Shown: piece after piece, positions 11,176 through 20,700 of the stretch
How the letters are laid out: each line of letters opens with the position of its first letter
Position numbering within the stretch: the stretch's first letter is position 1
DNA from: Parietaria judaica
Lineage: Eukaryota; Streptophyta; Magnoliopsida; Rosales; Urticaceae
Length of the DNA stretch: 64,000 nucleotides
NCBI GenBank assembly: GCA_954871525.1
Contig: OX940863.1
Location: 22,022,001-22,086,000, forward strand
Direction: 5' to 3'
The notes under the pieces: model-generated
What the model was told of the DNA's origin: nothing
Seen by the model: only the letters and a program-made list of their open reading frames with translations
Databases searched by the model: none
Position numbers and translations under genes: made by a program

Positions 11176-11573
11176 TGGTGTCGAAAAAGGGGGAAATAAA
11201 TTTGGGTAACCATAGTTAAAGCTTGAGTTATGTTAAAGGGTATTTTTGTACCACACAATTTGAAAAGGATGTTTTTATAATTATGATGTTTTGAGGTGTA
11301 ATAAAATAATTTATGGTGTTTTGATAGATGTTTTATGAAGTTTCTCTTTCCTATTCAGTGTAAATTTTGGGTATCGTCCCTAGATTTTGTGATGTAAGAG
11401 TCTTGTACGGTTTAGTTTTGACAAAAATGTGAATGCAAATATTGTAAGAAATAATATTTATTTCATCCACATTTTCCTTTAGTTTTAGGGCTTATTAGCA
11501 AAATACTCAATTAGAATCAATCTTTTTAAAAGGATACTCAAAGGTTTGGTATAATTAAAGAAAACCTCGTTTG

Positions 11574-11859
11574 CAGTGGCGTAGCCAGACTTTCATTTCA
11601 GGCGAAACACAGAGCATATTTCAATCGTTTTTTTTTTTTAGATACGTAAACAAAAAAAATATATAAACAATTATATTAAAGCGACTATTAGGCATATAAA
11701 TAGATAATATTACTTTTCGAAGGATTATAAAATAGATATATTGAGTCAAAAAGGGAGAGAGAATGAGAAGAGTCGAATCAAATCCTGAATATATATATAT
11801 TTTTGTTTAAGTGAGCGTATGCACATGCACTCACTAGTGTACATGTAGCTTCGCCACTG
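11574..11859. mobile_element. hAT-type MITE (CAGTGGCG ends) inside Pack-MULE 2
   Basis: Ends CAGTGGCGTAGCCAGA and, complemented, CAGTGGCGAAGCTACAT. Flanked by an exact 8-bp duplication, CTCGTTTG (11566-11573 and 11860-11867). At 286 bp with no ORF it is a non-autonomous hAT element. It must be younger than the MULE it interrupts. Related ends occur at 47716-48875 and 61295-61471. Confidence 0.9.
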
Positions 11860-12213
11860 CTCGTTTGGGTTTTTTAGGATAAATATACCCTCTTCTTTCT
11901 TTTCAGTCACGTTCGATAGGCTTCGTCTTCAATCCTCAGCGCTCGATCACGGCTTCTTCTGCCATTGTTGTTCGACTCTTCTTCCGCCATTGTTGTTCAA
12001 CCAGGTTCATCCAACGAGCTCGCTCCCCTTCCGCCATGGAGTAGAGATATATAGTAAGTCACGTGTCTTATGTGCTTTCTCTCTCTCCCTCTCTCTCTCC
12101 TCCATGGCTATGGCGTTTAAACTCTCACTCTCTGTACTCACGTACCATAACAATGGCGAATCCCTAACAGAAAATCCAGCTCCATTGTAGAAGAGACCTT
12201 GCTTGTTGCTCTC

Positions 12214-12936
12214 ATGGAGTCCAAGCGTCCGTACACACTCCTTTACGTTGCGTTCTTCTTCTTCTTCTTCTTCTTCTTCTTCTTCTTCTTCTTCTTCTTC
12301 TTCTTCTCGACCGCCATTGTTGCTCGGACGAGCGATCACGAGCTACAAGCTCTGATTTTGCTCAAAGGTTCTCTTGCCGACCCGGACGTGCTCTCCTCGT
12401 GGAACCGCTCGAGCCCGCACTGCTCTTGGCTCGGCGTCTCGTGCCGGCTCGGCCGGGTCGACTCGTTCGTGCTCCCGGCTCAGTCTTTGACCGGCCGGTT
12501 GTCGGCTTCGGTGGCTGCTCTCTCGTCCCTCACCGTCCTCGACCTCTCGTCGAACTTCTTCCGCGGCGAAATTCCGCCGGAGGTAGCGTCGCTCAGGCAG
12601 CTCCTGCTCGGCGACAACCAGCTCACCGGCGAGGTGCCGAGTTGGCTTGGCGAGTTGACTGAGTTGCGGACGCTGAAACTCGGTCCTAACTCGCTCGCAG
12701 GGAAAATTCCGCCGGAGATAGGAAAGCTGGTCCAGCTCGAGATTCTTGATCTCTCCTGTAATTCTCTCGCCGAAGCCGTCCCCGCGGAGCTCGAAAACCT
12801 CACGAAGCTTCTGTTCTTGGACCTCAGTAGCAATGTCCTCTCAGGTTCAGTTCCGTTGCCTCTCTTCGAGAATTTGAAATCTCTGACTCCTTTGACGTTT
12901 CGAGCTCTTTATTATTCACACATTTATGAATCTTAA
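12214..12936 (+). pseudogene. EMS1-like LRR receptor kinase N-terminal fragment
   Basis: A 240-codon frame with the layout of EXCESS MICROSPOROCYTES1-type receptors. It has a signal peptide, then LILLKGSLADPDVLSSWN, then HCSWLGVSCRLGRVDSF, and then about six 24-residue LRRs of the type L-x-x-L-x-L-x-x-N-x-x-x-G-x-I-P. EMS1 reads very similarly (SSWN ... CDWVGVTCLLGRVNS). The signal peptide hydrophobic core is a run of about 18 Phe encoded by a (TTC)n tract at 12258-12307. Homology ends after LPLFENLKSL (about 12886). The remaining LRRs, membrane segment and kinase, about 80% of the protein, are missing. GC content is far above the surroundings. It lies inside Pack-MULE 2, so it is a captured 5' gene fragment; a secreted LRR peptide could still be made. 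Confidence 0.75.
12258..12307. repeat. (TTC)n microsatellite in signal-peptide coding region
   Basis: About sixteen uninterrupted TTC triplets encode polyphenylalanine in frame with the LRR fragment. Length would be expected to vary between individuals. Confidence 0.9.
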
Positions 12937-13299
12937 GCTTTTCGTTAAACCTCCGATTATCGCGTGTCTGTCTTTCTAGTTATATCGATTTCGAAAAAGA
13001 ATATATATATTTTGTTATCACTATTGCTAAAAGCTAGAGAGTTCTTATGTTCAATGAGTTTTTCTCTGATTTCCTATGCGGCTAATTCAGTCATTTATTT
13101 ATTCATGTTCTGTAGTTTCTCTGTGGGAATTGTTTGCCCGTTTACTCGACGTTCAAAGGGATCGAGCAGTAAAAGTGGCTTGTTTATTGGGCAGGTTGGT
13201 GATGAGGCGTTTCGTAATTTTTATCGCCATTTTGATGTTGCGAAAAATCTTTGTGTGGTGGAAAAACTAAGCACTAATGCGTTACTCGTTTAGGTTCAG

Positions 13300-13740
13300 T
13301 TATTATCCGAATTCACCATGGCGGCTTGTCCTAAATTCTTGTAATCATTTAGTTACTTGTTCATAGATTAAAAGTATACGAACTTAAATCTCGGGGATTT
13401 TAAGCACCAATTTCCATGAATATAAATTATGATCAAACTTATTAGGATTTCGAACTAAATTCAGAAAATGTATATAAAAACGACACCAAGAATAACAGTG
13501 GTGCGCCTCCCAGGATTGTTTTTCGAAAAACGGGATTTGACTATTTGTTTGTTGCAGGAATCCAGTGGCTAGAATCTCCGAACAAGAACAGTTCTACACA
13601 CAAAACCGAAGAGTTTCGCCCAAAAGAATTCAAGACGAGACTAGAAGAAGCCAAATTCAATCCGGGAGACGAAGCCGGAGGGAATTCAAAACGAGCGCCG
13701 AAGAGTGTGGGCGAAGAGAATTCGAAACGAGCGCCGAATC
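13300..13740. other. Pack-MULE 2 interior, no gene recognised
   Basis: Open frames over 13545-13757 are hydrophilic (Lys, Glu, Arg and Asn-rich, with a repeated GGNSKRAPKS / EENSKRAPN phrase) and have no family I recognise. GAATTCAAAACGAGCGCCGA is roughly repeated within 50 bases. Confidence 0.3.
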
Positions 13741-15140
13741 AGAGTTACACAACGTAACTGGAGTTACACTTTCGTGAACATTTTATACGAAAAATTCAAA
13801 AATCCAAAAACTTCCTTGAAAAATATGTATGAATTTATTAAGAATTCATGTTTTTACACAATTGTGAAAACTGTAGTTACACTTATGTAAGTCTCGTTAC
13901 ATAAATGTACTACAGTTACACTTATGTAACTGGAGGTACATAAATGTAACTACAATTACACTTGGGTAACTGGAGGTACATAAATGTAACTATAGTTACA
14001 CTTATGTAACGGGAGTTAAATTATTTCAAAATTGATATTTATATAATAATTTTGAAAATTACAATTGTTACATGGTAATTTGGTAGTTACGAATCATATG
14101 TGTTTACAAGTGATTAAAATTACTTACTATATTTTTAATATGATTAAATCTCGTAAATGTAAATATAATAACACAATTGTAATCTGACAAATATGTATGA
14201 ATTTATTAAGAATTCATGTTTTTACACAATTGTGAAAACTGTAGTTACACTTATGTAATTGGAGGTACATAAATGTAACTACAATTACACTTGTTTAACT
14301 GGAGTTACATAAGTGTAACTATAGTTACACTTATGTAACGGGAGTTAAATTATTTCAAAATTGATATTTATATAATAATTTTGAAAATTACAATTGCTAC
14401 ATGGTAATTTGGTAGTTACGAATCATATGTGTTTACAAGTGATTAAAATTACTTACTATATTTTTAATATGATTAAATCTCATAAATGTAAATACAATAA
14501 CACAATTGTAATATGACAAATGTGTATGAATTTATTAAGAATTCATGTTTTTACACAATTGTGAAAACTATAGTTACACTTATGTAACGCTCGTTACATA
14601 AATGTAACTACAGTTACACTTGTGTAACTGGAGGTACATAAATGTAACTACAATTACACTTGTGTAACTGGAGTTACATAAGTGTAACTATAGTTACACT
14701 TATGTAACGGGAGTTAAATTATTTCAAAATTGATATTTATATAATAATTTTGAAAATTACAATTGTTACATGGTAATTTGGTAGTTACCAATCATATGTG
14801 TTTACAAGTGATTAAAATTACTTACTATATTTTTAATATGATTAAATCTCGTAAATGTAAATATAATAACACAATTGTAATCTGACAAATGTGTATGAAT
14901 TTATTAAGAATTCATGTTTTTACACAATTGTGAAAACTATAGTTACACTTATGTAACTCTCGTTACATAAATGTAACTACAGTTACACTTGTGTAACTGG
15001 AGGTATATAAATGTAACTACAATTACACTTGTGTAACTGGAGTTACATAAGTGTAACTATAGTTACACTTATGTAACGGGAGTTAAATTATTTCAAAATT
15101 GATATTTATATAATAATTTTGAAAATTACAATTGTTACAT
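13740..15140. repeat. Tandem array of 330-370 bp units with GTAACTNTAGTTAC ladders
   Basis: Four consecutive units start near 13821, 14189, 14518 and 14887. Each opens with AATTTATTAAGAATTCATG, then carries a ladder of alternating GTTACACTTATGTAACT and TACATAAATGTAACTACA phrases that are themselves small palindromes. It closes with TTATTTCAAAATTGATATTT and GGTAATTTGGTAGTTAC. Units are very alike, so the expansion is recent. The same unit occurs once at 1665-1980 in the related element. Confidence 0.85.
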
Positions 15141-15211
15141 TCTTGCTAGGAAATTACATTCCATAAACTTAATGGCACAAATTAAATAAATCAATAAGCT
15201 AAGCAATTAAA

Positions 15212-15900
15212 TCAGCCCCTTAGGCCGCCTAGAGCTGCTCCCTCAAGCCTCGGCCGATTGCCTCGGGTTGGGCTCAGAGTGCCGGTTCCGTCTATGGTAC
15301 ACGACTCGACGGTTTCCATAATCGCACGGTATGTGAAATTCTCCGACGCGATGAGCTCGAGGCTCCGGAACTGCCTCTGCTTCTCCTTGTCCACGATCGC
15401 CCGAACCTCGGGATTGGCCTCGCCGAGCCCGTGATCCACAAAGCTCAATCCATTACCTGGCATTAACACAAACACCAACAAGAACACAACAACAAAAAAA
15501 AAAAAAAACACTTAGAACACACCAAAGCACGCAACTTTGTTACAGGAATGAAACCAAATACAATTGCGATTAACTTTCGCTAATTGCACGACCAAAACCG
15601 TAACGCATAATCTTGTTCGTCAGAGCCATTTAATTTCTATCCCCAAATTTGAAGAAACCCGTAAGGATCGAAGAACCGAACAAGAAGCGAAAAGCAAGAA
15701 ATTTTACCACAGTGAGCGCTTGTTCCACTGATTGAGGTATCCACTTTGGATCTTGAAGAAATGCAGCTTCCCAGAAACCTAATGCTGAACCAGCAACCAA
15801 TCTCTTCACCATCGTCGACCTTCTTCTTCTTCTCTCTATTCTTCTTCTTCTCCGTCTTCTTATACAAATCATCCCAAGCCTCATTCCGAGCAAAACCCAT
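15212..15900 (-). CDS. Chimeric spliced ORF with plastid-type SHMT segment
   Basis: Two exons, 15708-15900 and 15212-15456, with a GT-AG intron of 251 nt, give 438 nt: an in-frame 145-aa ORF from ATG to TGA. Exon 1 encodes MGFARNEAWDDLYKKTEKKK and a very basic stretch of unknown origin. Exon 2 opens GNGLSFVDHGLGEANPEVRA and contains FRSLELIASENFTYRAIMET, the N-terminal part of plastid/plant serine hydroxymethyltransferase, whose RSLELIASENFT block is nearly invariant. After VESC (about 15305) the SHMT homology stops and unrelated residues follow. The catalytic Lys and PLP site lie further on and are missing, so it cannot be an active SHMT. It lies inside Pack-MULE 2. The intron before the SHMT part shows genomic capture. 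Expression is unproven. Confidence 0.6.
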
Positions 15901-16287
15901 CGGACCAAAACCCTAACAGAATCGAAACAGAAAAACTAACCAGAAAACCCCCCTTCTTCTTCTACTCTATACACGCCATGGCTGCACGAAGACGACGAAA
16001 ATTCAAACCAAATCAAGCAAAGCAGATCACGCTTCGACGCCGAAAAGGCGAGAAGGAAGGAAACTCTATGAGAGAATTCGTAATCGATCAACTTCTGCGA
16101 GGAAGAAGAAATCTAGAGAGAGAGATCGTCGCGAGGAGTCGAAGAGAAGGAGAAAGGATAGCTCGTTAGGGCTCAAAGCCTGGAGGGGTATTTTAGGAAA
16201 ATAACCTTTAAATTGAGTATGATTTGGATTAATTAATCCTTGAGTAGTTTTTAAAATAGTTTAATTGAGTATTTTGTTAATAATCCC

Positions 16288-16602
16288 TTAGTTTTAATCA
16301 TCTAATAGTGAAGGTGCAAAATTTGTATAGGAAGACCAGCGGCGCTTATTTTTGAAGACAGTTGATGCATGCAATGATCTCTTATAACATTATAACATTT
16401 GGTGAGAACGAATTTGAGAGGACTAGTGTACAATATAACGCTTTAAGCAACCCACAATACCCAAAATTCACAAAAACCTTTTCTTTACCATTTTTTTCTC
16501 TTTTTTTTTTTTTTTTTTTACTTTTTCTTTTAATCATCATAACCCACAATGTATCTCAGCATTTCACTATTCAACATGTATATTTAATTTTTTGTTCATA
16601 CA

Positions 16603-16640
<38 letters not shown>

Positions 16641-16732
16641 ATGTACATGAGAGAGAGAACAAGATTAAAATAATCGATAATTACATAAGTGAATTAATGA
16701 AAGGATAAATCAACAATGTATAGACATGGGAC
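16288..16732. other. Spacer with (CATA)n tract
   Basis: AT-rich sequence between the MULE and the hAT MITE, with a T-run near 16500-16520 and about eight CATA units at 16600-16632. No gene seen. Confidence 0.5.
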
Positions 16733-17337
16733 TAGGGGTGAGCATGGGTTGGGTTGGGCCGCCCCGACGCTTTTTATGGACCCGACCCGATCACTTCGGG
16801 TTCCTAAAAAAAAGCCCGATCCGACCCAAAAATTTTTAATGCCCGAACCAAACCGACCCAATAAAAATCGGGTTGGGTTGGTTTGGGTCGCCATGGCCCG
16901 ATTAATTAAAATTTATCCTTATATAACAAAAAATAATATGAAAAAAATACATCAATGTAACTCAAAATTCAAGTAAAAATACCCCAAACAAATTTAATCA
17001 AACAAACATACTCTAAAGTCTAAACAATGTAAAACATGAAAAATAAGAGATTGAACGGTCTTTGAATGTAAATAAAATTGAGAGTGAGAACTTTTTAGAG
17101 ACTAAAGATTGCACTACTTGAATAAAAATTAATATGAAAAATATAATAATTATATTGGTCGGGTCGGAGACCCCGACCCGACCCAAGGTTTTGGACCCGA
17201 CCCCGACCCGAATAGTAGTCGGGTCCGGCCCGATCCGACCCAATTTTGAGCGGGTTAGATTGGGCGGGTTAGATTGGGGTCGGGTCTCGATCGGATTGGG
17301 TTGGGCCATCGGGTTGGGTCTAAAATGCTCACCCCTA
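16733..17337. mobile_element. hAT MITE with CCCGACCCGACC subterminal arrays
   Basis: Ends TAGGGGTGAGCAT and, complemented, the same 13 bases. Exact 8-bp duplication CATGGGAC (16725-16732 and 17338-17345). Both flanks inside the TIRs are packed with GGGTTGGGTTGGGCC / CCCGACCCGACCC repeats, and the centre is AT-rich. It is 605 bp with no transposase. It lies about 440 bp beyond the RAPTOR stop codon, possibly in its transcript end. Confidence 0.92.
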
Positions 17338-17774
17338 CATGGGACTGCTTGAGACACCCTAATTTCAGGGGTACCAAAACAGCCCATGTCACCATCTGTG
17401 TGTAAATACCGAAATTACCCTTCAAAATGTAAGAATTTTACAAATTGGACAAAAGGGGTGAAAATGGAAAGAAAAAATAAGAAAAACCACACAAACGGAA
17501 TATTTACATAAATTTACCTATGTAACAAGATTATTTCCAAAGCCCCCAACACCTTCCTTCCACCACCAAACACCAGAGGCTAATGAATATATATATATAT
17601 ATATATATATAGCATACACAAAGATTCCGAGACTCGGAGGATCCGGGGTATGTACGTAGTTACCGTGAGGCTTCGGCGCCGTAGCGGGGCCTCCAATGGG
17701 GAGGCGCGAGAGGAGAGCCATGGTTGAACACGTACCCAGTAAGGGAAATTACGTTATCCCGGAATAATTTGTGG
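17338..17774 (-). other. 3' region of RAPTOR gene
   Basis: Holds the likely 3' UTR, with a (TA)n tract at about 17586-17610. An antisense-looking short ORF here has no family. No clear polyadenylation signal was identified. Confidence 0.4.
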
Positions 17775-20700
17775 TCAGTCCGCGTGAACGGAGACCAAGG
17801 CGTCTGCGGCTCCGGCAGCGAGAAGGACTTCGTAGGGATGGAAAGTGAGGCAACTGACCGAACCGATCTTTTGGGCCATTATCGTAGGATAATACCTTAT
17901 TGTGTTTAGTTGATCTCCTTCCAAGCTGAACACCTTTATGAGCTGTTTGGCCGAGCCACTAGCTATGATCGGAGCGTGTCTGTGGATAGCTAGGGCTGTC
18001 AGAGATCCTCTGTGAGCTTTTATCGTGAGATACGCTTCTCGGTTGCTTCTGATATCGAGGAACTTCATGATACCCGCCTGAGAGGCACTCACAATCTGAA
18101 GAAAAAAACAAAAGCGACGATCTTGTGAGAAAAGTGATTGTTTGAAAAAACATTCCGTCTAAGCAAAAAAATAACTTCTAATAAGCTGATTAAAACCCTC
18201 CTATGAAAACTCCAGAAATTGTAGGATGAAACCCTACATGAAGCCCCAAAAGACGAATCTACCCTTCACTAAGACTAGGCCCTTGATCGCCTAGCTTTTT
18301 TTTTTTTTACTTATATAACATAGTATATACATATAAAATAATAACAAACGGAAAAAATGGAAAAACGGGCAAAATCCAAGTCCTACCTTAGCCGGATCGA
18401 GTCCCGGTTGAAAGCCAATTCCAACTACTCTTTCTACTTGCTCGACATGAGGCCGTGTTGTGCAGACAAGCCTGCATAGTTGAAACGATTTCAGATTGAT
18501 AGAGTAGACAGCAAAAATAGGTCCCCGTTGGCTTCTTTTTTTTTTTCCTTCATAAAGTACATATAGAAAAATAAATGAAACTAGTAAGTTCATAAATCTC
18601 AAACCGGGGCTATGGATTTTGTCTGAAAGCAAAAGGGTTTCAGGCTTACCCGTCCGGCGTTCTAACATCATAGAGTCTGACAGAACCATCCACATAACCG
18701 GCGGCAAATTGACCTCCATGAACTTGAGAAGCAGCCTGCAAAGTGCGTGCCGTGAATAAAGATCAATAATATAATCTTTTCTAACATTAATTAAGACACA
18801 AACAATGAAAAAAACTTTAAAGTATAAAAAAATAAAATTAAAAAATCCCTGAAAGCTAGTAAACATATCGTAAGACGACGTAAAGCTTGCCTCTTCACGA
18901 GAATGGCATATAATAAGAGGTTTAAATGAGAATATTATACACATCCAAAAATATCTAAATAGAAGAAAAAAATTGGAAACGTATAACAGAGAAAAACTCA
19001 AATGTACTATGAAATTTACAGCTCTGAAATTTTCTACTGTTTCTCAGCACTTTGGGAGCAAGAGTGAGATAAGTAAGCAACTAAAAGCATAAAAGGAGAA
19101 AAAATAGAGCTAAATCCCGGTCTAGCCCTTCCTTCAGTGATATATACACGACTATCGCAGTTTTTATCACATGGCTAATGCATGTTAGAGTTAAGAAAAG
19201 GAAGGTAGTGAAGCTCACCAACGCTGTGATACTGCAGTCCGATGATGAAAGCACGGAATTAGCAAGTTGCTCTTTATCTAAATCCCAGATCATGATGCGA
19301 GATATCTCCCCAGAAGCATACTAAGAACATAAATAACAATAAAATAAATCATCTCCTGGGAACTGGAATTTATAGTTTATCACACCAATTTATAGAATAC
19401 TGTAATTAACAAAAGTGATTTACCAGATATCCAGATTGCTGTTGCCAATCTACAACAGCATTCAAGCTCCGAACGCCCGGTTTATGACCTTGAATTGAAG
19501 GAAAAGCAGTCACCAGCTTCTGCTCGCCCTTTACCGTATAATCTTTCCAAATCCGGATATTTCCATCGCCTATATAGATTTGAAAAACCGAGCAAAGTCA
19601 AATACAATATACATTCTACTAAGAAACAGAAGATGGAAGTGTGGGCTGTGGTGTATTACATGAAGCAGCAAGTAGCAAACTGTCATCTAATTCATTCACA
19701 AGGGCAAGCTTGGAAATTCCTTTATCGGGAAGATCGTGATTATCAAAGCTGTTGAGAAGTGTAGCCTCGTCATAATTCCATACCCTAAATAAGAAAGGAA
19801 GAAAAAAAAGGTTACATTCACTCAAAACTAAACAACACAGTACGACATTAAGTACCCAAAAGCAGCGGAAATATATTCACATTGTTTTTACGCGTAGATT
19901 AAAACAAAACAAATATTTAAATACCCGATCTTCTCATTCTCATCTGCAGCAATTACAATAGGGGAGAACGGCTGCAGCAAGATTGTCTTAGTGCCCGTCT
20001 CAAACTTCGTGTCCCATCTCGCAATTTGATTATTGAGCTTGCTCAAAGCTGATCAACAAAAATAAAATCAGATACGGACATTTAATATCATCGCTCACAA
20101 AAAATTATTAAGAAAAAACAACCCACATGAGTGCTGGCATTTAGCAATGTGTTCCAAAGCAAATCTCTCTCTCTCCTCTCGCCTAGCTAAGATTTCTTCA
20201 TTATCGTCGGCAACAGTGAGAAGCGGTCTTGAGAAGTGGCCACAGCTCCAACTGTAAATGGTTGACTGTGGAAGAAGGCTGCGTTCTGAAGAGCCGGAAG
20301 GTGCTCCTGAACCGATAAGTGGGTCGGCCAATCCCGAGTCTGGAAAACTCATTAAATGAGGCCTGAATTCCAATGAGCAAACTCTTCGCATCCCTGCTAA
20401 GTAACTCGGCCGAGGAGGGCTGACCGGAGGAGTCCGAAAAGTCAACGGCATGTGACCTGTCATCAACACTTCTTTGGTCAAACCATCATAAAATATCAGT
20501 CTCATATGTACGTACCAAGTTTATTTAGTCATTATCCTTAGGAATTAACACTATTAACAAAAGAAAATAAAATTCGTGATAGATGAAAGTGATCATAAAA
20601 AACCAAGAAAACATACCTCCTCCGTTCATGTCGAACCACGAGGATGAACGAGCCAAGCCAAAGTGAGACGATGTCCCAGCGTCCCCTGGTCGAACACTAC

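Larger units (their letters stand above)
8541..11346. mobile_element. Pack-MULE 1, about 2.8 kb
   Basis: Terminal inverted repeats of about 150 bp: 8541-8690 begins GAAAACTTCATAAAACATCC, and the complement of 11203-11346 begins GAGAAACTTCATAAAACATC. They stay similar inward through TCAAAACATCATAATT to the shared phrase GTTACCC. They are flanked by a 9-bp duplication, TTTCCTATG (8532-8540) and TTTCCTATT (11347-11355), one mismatch. Length of TIR and 9-bp duplication are diagnostic of Mutator-like elements. No full transposase is present; instead it carries a fragment of a TVP38-type gene (9962-10924), a possible transposase zinc-knuckle scrap near 9325, degenerate GGACA repeats and a GAA tract. 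Confidence 0.88.
11488..16287. mobile_element. Pack-MULE 2, 4.8 kb, with two captured genes
   Basis: The left end begins GGGCTTATTAGCAAAATACT and the complement of the right end GGGATTATTAACAAAATACT. Similarity continues for about 70 bp through ACTCAATTA, a TTTTAAAA core and ACTCAAGG. Both ends are flanked by the same 9-bp duplication, TTAGTTTTA (11479-11487 and 16288-16296), so this is a complete insertion. It holds a nested hAT MITE (11574-11859), an LRR receptor N-terminus (12214-12936, plus strand), a tandem array (13740-15140) and a spliced chimeric ORF with an SHMT segment (15212-15900, minus strand). I see no transposase. A relative ends at 3694. Confidence 0.88.

Noticed and set aside
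12007..12339. Poly-Glu ORF on the minus strand
   Set aside because: Antisense of the (TTC)n tract in the LRR fragment.
13740..15140. Regularly spaced repeats that could suggest a CRISPR array
   Set aside because: Units are 330-370 bp, internally repetitive and lie within a plant MULE; no cas genes and a eukaryotic genome.
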